A stretch of 64,000 nucleotides of DNA from Astropecten irregularis. Its lineage: Eukaryota > Echinodermata > Asteroidea > Paxillosida > Astropectinidae. The position numbers and the translations under genes were made by a program. The DNA is taken from positions 7,362,499 through 7,426,498 of the forward strand of contig OZ020250.1 in the NCBI GenBank assembly GCA_963971285.1. The letters run 5' to 3'. The notes beneath the pieces were generated by a model. That model ran no database searches. It saw only the letters and a program-made list of their open reading frames with translations, and had not been told where the DNA came from. Of this stretch, positions 55,801 through 64,000 are shown piece by piece (the first letter of the stretch is position 1; each line of letters begins with the position of its first letter).

Positions 55801-58800
55801 ATAGTGAGGGGGCTAAGGAAGCCGAACAAAGAAGAATGGAAGTGGCCAGAAATGGCATCAACTGGATGAGAGGAAAATTATTTACAAAAAGTTGCACTTT
55901 TAGGTATACAGTGTCTAGCTGTGCGTAACCCATTGTAGACCCAAACAATGTCGCCCTATGCAATATAGCGCATTGTAAGTTCAGTAACAACCTGTATACC
56001 TAAAAGTGTAACTTTTGGTTTTGTACCTTTTGACAAACAATGTTGTGTGCATTGAACAGTGTTGAGTCCTTTGCATCAAGTAGGGCATCAAAATGCAGCT
56101 TAAGATGTGCTCTAAACACTCATACTACTCATATCACCACAAACCGATTAGATTTAGAGGGGTCGGGCGTCAAAATCAACGAAAGTTACTTTTTGTGAAC
56201 CCTTTAGTAAAGGAAGTACATGGCTTGCCCAAAGGAGCACACATATAGGTCAGGCAAATACAGTGCAAATGTACGATAGAAGCAGGGTTCTTGCATTGGA
56301 TGGGAGAAGACGTGAGGTCGTATGTCAGACAATGTGATGCAATGCGCATCAACGAAGTCACCTGCCAAGGCTCGGAAAGCTTCGCTTCAGCATTACGCTG
56401 TCGGTGCGCCTATGTAGCATGTAGCTTTGGACATACTGGGCCCCTCTCGAGACAAGTCAAGTACGTATTAGTTGTCGAAGTATACCCAAAACCCGACGGG
56501 GAGGTAGAAATGGTAGAGATGGCGTCTAGAGTTTTTGTCGGAGTTCAGCTGCAGGCTCGGTTTCCACATCGAATTGCATTCAGATCAGGGACGCAATTTT
56601 GAGTCAAAAAAATATTCTTCGCTTAGTTGTCTTGCATCCTAGAGTATCCGAAAAACACGCACAACGTCATATAATCCCAAATCCGATGGAGTGATACAAC
56701 AGTTCAATCGGGCCTTATTATGAATGGTTTCCTTTATGATTACTCCTCGTCCTCATAAGCATGACTTGGACGAGAAGTCGGCCTTGGCAACGTTTGCATA
56801 CAGAGCAACACGACACAAGTCTACTGGAGAGACACTTATAAAACACGAAAACGTTATGTCGGAAAGAGTATATGCCGTTAGCCTGGCGACTAGAAGAAGT
56901 GGAGAGGGTAAAGAAGTGGCGTAGACGATAGCATTATCTTCAATGAACTTGGACAGAATTGTTCACAGCCTGTTGTCCTGTACCGATGAAGATTATCAAT
57001 GTGTTTTACCAACAGAGAAACAATAAGGAGATGATTGAATGTCTGAAGTGTGGTGGAGAATTTCTACCATATCGAAGTCGTGGCGGCACCTGGAGGTGGA
57101 ACATGGTCCGAATGTATACTACCGAAGTCGTTGATGAATACACAACGCAACAGCAGGCGGGATAACCTCTGGCATCATTAATTACTTGGAATGTTATCCA
57201 GATAACCTGAGTGAGGTATCTTACATCAAGGAGAAGTATGTTAGCAGGAAAAGCCGCAAGATGATACGTGGATGGGACTCCTGGATGATCGATACGGCTG
57301 GTGGAGCTGCCCAGACTGAGCTTGCTTCCTCGGCGTTCATAAGTTAGACCACTCGTTGACGTCGGTTGAGGACGTAAATGTTAATGTTGATTTTATGAGA
57401 ACATTAATAACACTGCAAAGCTCATTCATCCGATCTTACTGAGTACGAACGAAGTATTTGGAGCCATTATCATCACTGCCTCGATCTCACTTTGTTATTC
57501 CGGTCTACCGATACAACGTTAGCGGTGTAGTTCACTCAGAGGTTGGTATGCCGTCGCATTATTGTTTTGACCATGGCTTTTGTGCGGACGTTAAAGTTTG
57601 TGACCGGGCAAGCCTCCTACAACTTGTATGCCTCGTCAATTGGGGAATGTAGCCTTTATACAATGCCAAATATGGGTCTTATACCGCCTATCAGAAAAAA
57701 AAATGTCTTTACATCGGACATTGTTAGCTGAACAAAGGACCGGAGGCGTATGTTAATATGCGCAACCACTATTCGAAAGCTGCACATTCATTATGTGCCA
57801 AATGAAAATGTGAAACTGATACACAAACAAGTTTAAAAGCTTGAATGAATATTTACATGAACCCTGGATTAAATTGTAAATCAATGTAAATCTGCACCCG
57901 TCTTGAATCGAGTAGCTGACATGGACTCGTTCGCAACTGAGGGCGGATCTTTCAAGTCGGAATTCCCTGACAGAATTGTCGCAAAGTAATTACGAGGCTC
58001 TTTGATAAAGTACGATATGAATCAAGACATTACTCATAATGCATGTATGCAATATATTGAATCTGCATCGTTTTAGTTTTTCAGTTGACCAATTGTAGAA
58101 TAGGCCAGAGATTGCGACTCCGTTATCCGGATTTAGCTATTAGGAAATTTAGTTTTGGCACTTAGTTATGTGATGGTTTCAGTGTTTTTAAAAAAATCAG
58201 GATGGTTTATATACGGCATAATTTATAAATGAATTCTTTGAATAATTTCACTTATTACCTCTGTAAATGTTTTCAAACAAATTGTACAAGTGAATGTACA
58301 GTGTAGACATGTACGGTGCACAGTAAATTTGCGATGTAGATGTAACTTTTACGTGTATCTACATTTATATAAACGTTAAAGATTTATTAGCGCAGCGTGA
58401 ACATTATAAACATTGTGAACTGAATGACGAACTTTATTTTACGAACGCAGTCATCAAATTTGCGGAGCCCCTTGGGGACAGGTTAAATGTTGAATTTAAA
58501 AGAAGAATTCATTTGAAATGGTATTTCGACCCCTGGATTATTTTATTCCCTTAATAAATATTATTTTGTTCCCTCGATATTATTCCGTCCCTCGAAAGTT
58601 TATTTCACTCGGAGGTGACGAATCGCATGATTTTTAAGGAACGAAATATACATGTAGAGTAGAATATTTTCGTTACTTAGTTTCAAGGCCTCAAAATATC
58701 TTAAATTTAATAATCTCGAGGTAAGCCAGTGGCGTTTTTGGGAGGGGACACTTGCCCCTGACGCCACTTTTGAGGGGCGCAAAAAATCCAAGTGTTTGTA

Positions 58801-61716
58801 GTTGAACAAACACCGATTTGTTTCCGAGCTTTAGGTAACAGCGAAATGCTGAATGTTCTGCTCCGTGAACATGACAGTACAAATTTGGCCCAATACAGAA
58901 ATAGCCATTTCAGCGGTGTCTTAAAAGTAGTATCAAACTTTTATTCGTAACCTTTATAGAATAGCTGCGTTCTGTTCATAGTTTGATTTTCATGAAATAA
59001 AAACAAACCCGTACAATTTTCAACTCAATTGATCATTGCACTAGCAGTAGAAAAAGAGCGAATTTGTGATTCTTTTTTTCTTCATAATAATGGATAAATA
59101 CAGCATTTCGGGCAGAAATGGTATGTTTGTACCAGATCTATCTTTCTACCCTGTAAGCTATACGTAAATCTGTGAACATTTCTGATTTGGTTTTCACCTA
59201 CCAACGTATGGTAGTACCTTTTTTGTCGTAATCGTCAGGAGTGCCGTAACTGGTCCAGTGATACATGTAAAGATACAAACACATGCCTATGACAAACGCA
59301 GAAATTGCTGAATAGTATTATAGGATGGCGCACATACGGTATTTAATATGTATGGTTGTTCATGATGGTCGGTGGAAACAGCAAAATGCTTGATTTTCGA
59401 GCGCGTTATATATGTGCCACTGTGCACATGTACAAAATGGGCCCAGTGGGAATATCCATATCAACGCCTCACAGGCTTCCAAATTGTTATATTTGACTCA
59501 AAACCAGGTGTACAAAGTCTAAGGTAAATACAATTAATAAAAAAATAAATCTTTTCGATGACATCATTATAATAAAATGTATTTGATAAGATTATGCTAT
59601 AGGATCTTCGCTTGGTGAAACTTTGATGAAGATTGAATGAGGCGAAGTGGCGCAAAAATAAATATTGATAATTTAATATAGAGATGACGCCAAAACTTGC
59701 TATGGGAAAAAAAGTGGAAGAAAAAAGAAAACGAAAATCTCTAGGAAACAGTTAGCTTTTTTTTACAATTAGTTGAAATCTAATCCCTAATGAACAAATA
59801 AAGATGGATTCCAATTTCAAATTGTCTGGATTGTTTTTTCTTTTTTTCATTGGCATCAGAGCTTGGAAGTTGGGGCGCAATTTTAGCGCTTGCCCAGGGC
59901 TCCAATTTTCCACCGAGGTAAACACATATTATTAGGGAACGAAACTAATTGGTTTTCTTTGTGAAAACAATCAGTAAATCTCGAAATTATGAATTGGGCT
60001 TTGATTTTGTTTCAAGGCATTAAAAACTAGCATATCACACTCAACATGTTATCATTATTATAGTTAGCAAACAAACGTTCAGCTGTGTAAAGTAATGGTA
60101 TCCGATGGTCCATAAAATGTGTTGGTCAAATCTTGATCAGAATCTTTAAAGTCACCACAGTGAATGCTGAAATATTTCGTGTATCGTATCAATTCCCTGT
60201 CACAAACCAAAACAACAATTCATCTTCACTCGTAAACTCGCCATGTTTCTTCACATTCATATAACGACTTAAGGCATTCCCACAATTTATTTAAATGTTC
60301 ATGTATTGTTTTGAAGGGTTTTTGTGGATATACAGTATATGCAAAGTACAGACAACTGCAGTGTAAAAAAAATTGAAAATCCTGAAGCCGTTTCGGACTC
60401 GCGCCAGAACATTTTTTTTCAAAACATCTAAAAAAATAAAATAATAAAAACTGGAGCACTACCGCCTCTTTCTGACGTATGGCGATACTAAAAATCCCAG
60501 TCGCGCCATATAATCGTTCAATTTACGTCATGACTAATTGGTGTGCCATTCTTCAAAATTACAATGACTCCATTTGGTAGTTGCATAGAGCACTTAACAT
60601 CGATTTTCCCCACTAATTGGTAGCTCGAACTAGAAGGTTCAGGATCAAGTTGAAACGCTAGCAGTGTATCTGATTCAGCAGTCTACGGGACTACGTAGTA
60701 AACAACTTCTAAACCTGAGACACCTATATTACTCAGATCCAGTAGGCCACGCCAACCATGACAACGTCCAAGCAACGACACACACGCGGACGCACCCAAC
60801 GTACGTGTCACGATCGCCCACATGCAGACGGGAAGAATTGCATACCCTCGACGACCAAAAGCACTTCATTCCATTGGACTTTGGTTTTGGAAAAGGCAAA
60901 ACATATACGTTTCCTATTAGCCAGGGTTCAAGAGTCATAATTATATTGAAAATATAAACGCCGCTTGACCATGGTTCAGGACATAAGTTCGGTTTGTAAA
61001 AGAATTGCCTTGTACACGTACATACAAAACAAAAGTAGACTCAACGAAAAGTGTGTAGTAAAGAATACAAAATCCATAACGTTGTGAATATGTCGGACAA
61101 AAAATGTCGGTTAAATAACGCGTAATGATTGGTCAATTTGTCAAGAGGCGTGGCCTAATGGATCGGTGTATTAATTAGTCGCAATAACATTGATACTTAT
61201 CAATGTAAACGCAGTGACGTGGACACACTGGTAGATAACAAATGGTGAGGCAGTATACATGTAGAGACTCGGGCCAGAAAACGATATTTGTTTTTGGTGC
61301 ATGCAATAAAGGAGACTGGTATTGATATGTGCAGTAGGTAAGGCGACAGGTAGACAAATTCTGTATGTTTTTTTACTTTTTAGTGTCAATTTAGTTTTAC
61401 GGTTAAACATATTGAAAAAAACTTGCAATGATAGGTATTATGTACTTAAGGTCGTTAATTTACTGAAGCATTTGCAACCGTCGATGGACATGTTTTACCG
61501 GCCATTTCCGTATCCACAATACACACTTTTTTCGTTAGTGATTTTAGAAAAAGAATGAAACAGGTCGAAATACCGAAATGGCTTTAGTATAATTGTAACT
61601 TGAGTTTGAAGGGGAGGTGGAAATCGGGAAGAGAACTTACCAGACTGTGTCTTGCCTAGCACTACCATCAGAGACAAAGCAAGTACCAACCAGCTAAGAG
61701 ACTGCGCACCCCACAT
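46596..61716 (-). CDS. Lectin B: secreted three-CTLD C-type lectin with PAN/apple-like C-terminus, complete
   Basis: Predicted exons in order: 61641-61716, 51489-51738, 50612-50847, 50434-50490, 49841-50042, 49326-49546, 48771-48836, 48457-48646, 47903-48123, 46997-47026, 46596-46852. They total 1806 nt, exactly 601 codons plus stop, all GT-AG and in phase. Approximate residues: signal 1-25; CTLD-I 26-187; linker to 206; CTLD-II 206-347; linker to 369; CTLD-III 369-506; short linker to 516; PAN/apple-like domain 516-601. Sugar-site motifs are QPD, EPN and EPN. C-type lectins of this kind are secreted glycan-binding or immune proteins, and PAN/apple domains bind proteins or sugars. The actual ligand is unknown. 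The signal exon lies 9.9 kb upstream and its linkage is inferred from phase and paralogy. Confidence 0.75.
46997..47026 (-). CDS. Lectin B short linker exon before the PAN domain
   Basis: 30 nt between TTTTCCAG and GTAAGT. Encodes about ten residues (EEPEANSCTK) with one Cys. It keeps the frame between the CTLD-III exon and the last exon. Confidence 0.65.
47027..47902 (-). other. Lectin B intron before the PAN exons; left end of duplication copy B
   Basis: A 21 G run near 47129-47149, then from 47284 homology to position 1 of the window. The match breaks near 47480-47500, where copy A holds its extra CTLD block. Confidence 0.6.
47903..48123 (-). CDS. Lectin B exon: C-terminal half of CTLD-III (EPN motif)
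   Basis: 221 nt. YWVGQNDREVEGKW, LNWLSGEPNGG, ENC, WKDVDC, FICKK. Donor GTTCGA is weak. If unused, the frame runs on to a stop at 47808, ending WSRSTLC. Confidence 0.8.
48457..48646 (-). CDS. Lectin B exon: N-terminal half of CTLD-III
   Basis: 190 nt. ACSDLRKDAFG, GNCYFM, ESAVDYCQGEGWSLVDI, EDATEN. Acceptor TTTCAG, donor GTAAGA. Confidence 0.85.
48771..48836 (-). CDS. Lectin B linker exon between CTLD-II and III
   Basis: 66 nt, acceptor GCAG, donor GTAATT. DPEPTRDPLTRCDGS... with one Cys. Same phase argument as the lectin A linker at 4125. Confidence 0.65.
49326..49546 (-). CDS. Lectin B exon: C-terminal half of CTLD-II (EPN motif)
   Basis: 221 nt. YYWIGQNDRELEGDY, LNWASGEPNGAGNENC, FHDAPC, FTLCK. 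Donor GTGGGT. Confidence 0.85.
49841..50042 (-). CDS. Lectin B exon: N-terminal half of CTLD-II
   Basis: 202 nt. CRDIMPSAF, PGVCYAS, AAVDFCRSLPNGSWSVVDI and DADEN. Donor GTAAGT. Confidence 0.85.
50434..50490 (-). CDS. Lectin B linker exon between CTLD-I and II
   Basis: 57 nt, acceptor TGTACAG, donor GTAAGC. Encodes TVPSCPGLPEESSTEV..., with one Cys. Confidence 0.75.
50612..50847 (-). CDS. Lectin B exon: C-terminal half of CTLD-I (QPD motif)
   Basis: 236 nt, six more than in lectin A. WIGQND, WRYVDDSSNECN, FNWASGQPDGN, NCV, FDDRRC, NFLCK. Donor GTATGT. QPD is the galactose-type motif in vertebrate collectins, but the WND Asn is absent. Confidence 0.85.
51489..51738 (-). CDS. Lectin B exon: N-terminal half of CTLD-I
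   Basis: 250 nt, acceptor CCTTAG, donor GTAAGT. CSDIHVEAFG, GVCYLAS, FLDARTFCQGLG and DVADIEDAVEN. Nearly the same as the lectin A exon at 6776. Confidence 0.85.
51739..52000. other. Lectin B intron 1, nearest CTLD-I
   Basis: No gene. Aligned with 7026-7270. Confidence 0.4.
52001..52346 (+). mobile_element. CCHC zinc-knuckle fragment of a retroelement (copy B)
   Basis: Open for 111 codons with ECHRFKCRRKGHIAQNC followed by basic residues (KRKRSRNGS). Gag-like nucleic-acid-binding fragment of unnamed family. The partner in copy A is interrupted. Confidence 0.5.
52430..52720 (+). other. Conserved block of unknown origin (copy B)
   Basis: Matches 7690-7980. Two overlapping open frames. No domain recognised. 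Confidence 0.3.
53035..53360 (+). mobile_element. LINE 3' end, C-terminal Cys-rich tail (copy B)
   Basis: LNLSKWGYADAADTTCECG, MQHLLRCPLFEDECC, NCARAWLNI then stop, and a 3' UTR to AATAAATATTGAACCG. Better preserved than the copy at 8285. Confidence 0.65.
53560..54790 (-). mobile_element. Gypsy-type LTR retrotransposon fossil (copy B)
   Basis: Minus strand: reverse transcriptase end (54568-54795), RNase H region (54044-54274), integrase C-terminal tail with its small SH3-like part (53571-53945). Old, broken in many places, no LTRs seen. Shared with 8640-10062. It meets an oppositely directed fossil at about 54800. Confidence 0.7.
54842..57170 (+). mobile_element. Second Gypsy-type fossil, plus strand, with a MITE inside
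   Basis: In order on the plus strand: reverse transcriptase palm end (VPFGLCKTPSPFERQVERVL, 54850-55200), RNase H region (55300-55630), integrase zinc and core region (56290-56600) and a later integrase piece (56724-57165). Many breaks, old. Its internal order matches the Gypsy pol arrangement. The left end is truncated exactly where the minus-strand fossil begins. Confidence 0.65.
55885..56022. mobile_element. Small MITE with about 28 bp inverted ends inside the Gypsy fossil
   Basis: AAAAAGTTGCACTTTTAGGT (left) is answered by ACCTAAAAGTGTAACTTTTG (right). Both arms continue through GTATACAG/CTGTATAC. The middle is about 80 bp. No coding content. Confidence 0.7.
57171..58725. other. No gene recognised
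   Basis: Part of 57200-57730 may still be retroelement flank. The rest is AT-rich with no domain-bearing frame. Confidence 0.35.
58729..59925. mobile_element. hAT-like non-autonomous DNA transposon remnant
   Basis: Left end CCAGTGGCGTTTTTGGGAGG followed by GACACTTGCCCCTGACGCCAC. Right part near 59872 reads GGGGCGCAATTTTAGCGCTTGCCCAGGGCTCC, the sub-terminal pattern often seen before a GCCACTG end, which is lost here. No transposase frame. Boundaries approximate. Confidence 0.4.
59926..61640. other. Lectin B intron 1, adjoining the signal exon
   Basis: No exon or clear repeat recognised. The frame at 60664-60957 has no domain. Confidence 0.35.
61641..61716 (-). CDS. Lectin B exon 1: signal peptide
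   Basis: ATG at 61716, MWGAQSLSWLVLALSLMVVL, a clear signal peptide, then a GTAAGT donor after one extra base. The same MWGA start occurs in lectin A. An in-frame Met further upstream (61803) would put a long polar stretch before the hydrophobic core and was not preferred. Confidence 0.72.
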
Positions 61717-61835
61717 GATGCTCAAGGTGGCTTGGACCAAAACTGCACAGAGGCTGCCCGGTGGTTTACTCGGGTGCTCGACCTGCAGAAACTCGAAGCC
61801 CAATTTTCGTCCCTTTCAGCACGTAGAATAATGAC

Positions 61836-61880
61836 CCTCAAAAAATATAATTATACAATGATATAACGGAAATTTTCCAA
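61836..61880 (-). promoter_or_regulatory. Possible core promoter region of lectin B
   Basis: About 120-165 bp upstream of the lectin B start codon, the minus strand has a TATA-like AT stretch (TATAATTATATTTTTT) and, just upstream, GGAAAATTTCC (61868-61878), which resembles a Rel/NF-kB site. Both can occur by chance in AT-rich DNA. The transcription start is not known. Confidence 0.25.
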
Positions 61881-61916
61881 CGACGATTCAAGTCAAATTG
61901 GCATTGTGTCAACCGA

Positions 61917-62240
61917 ATGAACGCTATAATCAAAAGTAACTATGCACAGATAAACAGTACTGCTCGCAGTGGTGTTCGTTTCACTGACTGCATGACAAAC
62001 AAGGAGCGTGACCGACCTTCGGTGAGGGTGAAGTCAGGAAACGGCTCCTCATCAAGTAGTCCTACTGAATCGATACCTTGTGCATTAGTGCCATACACGA
62101 TCTGTGAAGCTAAGCAGTCCAAAATGCCAATTGGCCTACTTTCATCGGAACAATTCATGGTAATTGCTGCATTCATGATCATTTTCACCGTCTGTAATTT
62201 TTGCACAGAATTGGAATGGTGGAGGTTGACAGACGCTTAA
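61917..62240 (+). CDS. Open frame of 107 codons, divergent to lectin B, doubtful
   Basis: Starts 201 bp from the lectin B start on the opposite strand. Ser-rich middle and one hydrophobic segment (FMVIAAFMIIFTVCNF). No recognised family. A similar-length frame exists on the minus strand, so chance or an untranslated leader exon of lectin B are equally possible. Confidence 0.15.
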   Translation: MNAIIKSNYAQINSTARSGVRFTDCMTNKERDRPSVRVKSGNGSSSSSPTESIPCALVPYTICEAKQSKMPIGLLSSEQFMVIAAFMIIFTVCNFCTELEWWRLTDA

Positions 62241-64000
62241 CAAAAACCTTACGATTGAGAATGACTATTCTGCTAAATTCTGTACCTTACAAGACAAGCT
62301 GCAGCACTCAAGATTTTAGAACATGATTTAATTTCCTTACTTCTCCGTGCATTATCGCTAAAAAGTAAATATATCCCTACTATAACAGTTAAATATACAA
62401 TCATTATTTGAACATACTGCACTTACTTAAATGTATAATACAAGAATGGTAAAAGTCACAGAACAGCTCCGAAATTTAGTCTGATACAGCATGTATAGGA
62501 AGTGATGAACCTGTAAAAATTGTTATCTTAATCGGACATCTTAGTCAAGAGAAAATATACAACCGATATTATGTTTCTTATAAAACATACAGAATGGTTA
62601 ACAAGATCAAAACTGGTTTGACTAATATATGGATAAATGCAGAAATTCAAGCTATCCTACACTGTACCTTTAAAAAGGCATTTCATTTTTATAGCTCTGG
62701 TTATTGGCGTCACGTTTTTTTTCTCTTCTCCAAATAGAATATCATCTATAATGATATCTGAAATAATTCCCGCGAGACATAAAGTGATACAAAATTTATT
62801 AATGTATAGGTGTCTTCGATTTAAATGTAAATGAGCGCAGTGTCTCCACGACATGGCCTCAAGTCGCAAATATTGACGCAAATATTCACGCCAATATTCA
62901 TGACTTGGGCCCCAAGTCGCAAACCCACTCAGGTGTGATTTTTTTTTAGCAACCTAGGTAGCTCGTTGGCAATCACAATAGTCTGGCGCACCCGTCTCGC
63001 TTAAGCTCTGTGCAATAACCATAGAGTTATATTTAGAAAACTAGAGTGCGCACTCACCGTGCCGTGCGTGACGCGCGCTCGGCTACACATGGAGAATCAA
63101 AGATGGCGTCTTAAGTGGGCAAAAAGCGTGTAAAAATGTGCCTATTCTTTTACACGTACACAGAGCGCTCAGAAAACGCATTACTAAAAGTTGATTTTCT
63201 CTGATCTTTTTGGGAGTTTCAGCCTAATCGTCAAGAATGCTACTCATCAATAGTAAGTTTTTTGAATGAACTAGGGTAATTTGAAAAGTTTTGCAATAAT
63301 TGACAAAAAATCCTTCACATTAAAACTGCCCCTCTCCACTCGAATTTAGCTTTAGTTTAGGATATGCCACTTTTCAAGTCGAGTGCCAGGGCCGGTCATA
63401 ACTCGATTGCGCGTAAAATAGTATTGTTTCTTGAATAATTGTCAGTCTTAATGTGAAACAAGGAGGGTATTGGGTTTTTATCCGGGTTAAGTGAAATATG
63501 AGATTGAAGACGTATATCCACTCCTCTATGTTGACCGTTGTAATTCATTACAAACGGATCCAAGCATTAAATAAGCCGACCTGCACCACAAACTTGAGAC
63601 AATACAGAAATCTTGCATTTTTTTCTTTCCGGTTCTAAATCAATATATTAATACATGCATTTAGAATATAAAAAATATATTAGTTGGTGATGGGGTATTA
63701 CTAAAACGAGTATGCCCCTAATAGCGGAACGTGCGTATATTAAATACATAAAAGATATTATGTAAACAAAAAACAGCTATACATGAATAATTTGCATGTG
63801 ACCAACCAAAGAGATTACACCAATTTATAACAAGAAATAGATCTAACGAATAAAATCATGAGTCTTAATAAATAATTGTCTGTGGTTATGACAGATGAAC
63901 AATATAACGAGCATAAACGTGGATAAAACTGCACACACACAAATAACGGTGGATAAATATCAGCAATTGTGCATTCGCCTTTTTTAATTAATATAACCAT
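62241..64000. other. No gene recognised
   Basis: AT-rich. A short imperfect inverted repeat around CAAGTCGCAAATATT / AATATTCATGACTTG lies at 62850-62925. No domain-bearing frame. Confidence 0.4.

Noticed and set aside
61717-61803. Upstream Met of lectin B at 61803 as translation start
   Set aside because: It would place about 29 residues before the hydrophobic signal core. The Met at 61716 gives a standard signal peptide and matches lectin A.

Overview
This 64 kb window is animal nuclear DNA. It has split genes with GT-AG introns, several clades of LINE, tRNA-derived SINEs, Gypsy-type fossils and MITEs, and no operons or ribosome binding sites. Multi-domain C-type lectins with a PAN/apple-like end, together with Tx1-, RTE- and Jockey-like LINEs, suggest a marine invertebrate, possibly a deuterostome such as amphioxus, a hemichordate or an echinoderm. 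The sequence alone does not decide between these.

The host genes are two paralogous secreted C-type lectin genes, both on the minus strand. Lectin B (61716 down to 46596) looks complete. It has 11 coding exons totalling 1806 nt (601 codons plus stop), and every exon phase agrees: signal peptide, three C-type lectin-like domains (CTLDs) joined by short linkers with one cysteine each, then a PAN/apple-like C-terminal exon. Lectin A (42432 down to below 1) has the same layout plus a fourth CTLD, and its last exon(s) lie off the left edge. Roughly 1-10060 and 47284-54770 are a direct segmental duplication carrying the CTLD exons and the same upstream debris (CCHC fragment, LINE 3' end, Gypsy fossil). 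Each signal exon lies far upstream behind a very large first intron, about 35 kb in A and 10 kb in B, full of transposons.

Intron 1 of lectin A holds the most striking object in the window: a 19.7 kb tandem array (12844-32520) with a unit of about 2.64 kb. Its structure is P-(Q-P)x7. P is a fused piece of a Tx1-like LINE reverse transcriptase and a Gypsy integrase tail. Q is a cassette of tRNA-derived SINEs plus a C-run. The outer flanks continue the LINE on the left and the Gypsy piece on the right, so P alone appears to be the ancestral locus. Shared variants show a later three-unit (7.7 kb) duplication by unequal exchange.

Region by region: 1-7.0 kb, lectin A CTLD exons; 7.0-10.1 kb, duplicated transposon debris; 10.2-12.8 kb, two terminal-inverted-repeat elements, a Jockey-like LINE end and SINEs; 12.8-32.8 kb, the array and a foldback at its right edge; 33.4-35.1 kb, a Tx1-like LINE 3' end; 35.2-35.9 and 41.5-41.9 kb, a minisatellite family whose monomers carry a DR3-type repeat; 36-42.3 kb, dispersed repeats and an RTE LINE remnant; 42.35 kb, lectin A signal exon; 42.7-46.5 kb, repeats including a long hairpin MITE; 46.6-51.7 kb, lectin B CTLD and PAN exons; 52-57.2 kb, debris with two opposed Gypsy fossils; 58.7-59.9 kb, a hAT-like remnant; 61.6 kb, lectin B signal exon. 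I recognise nothing beyond that to 64 kb.
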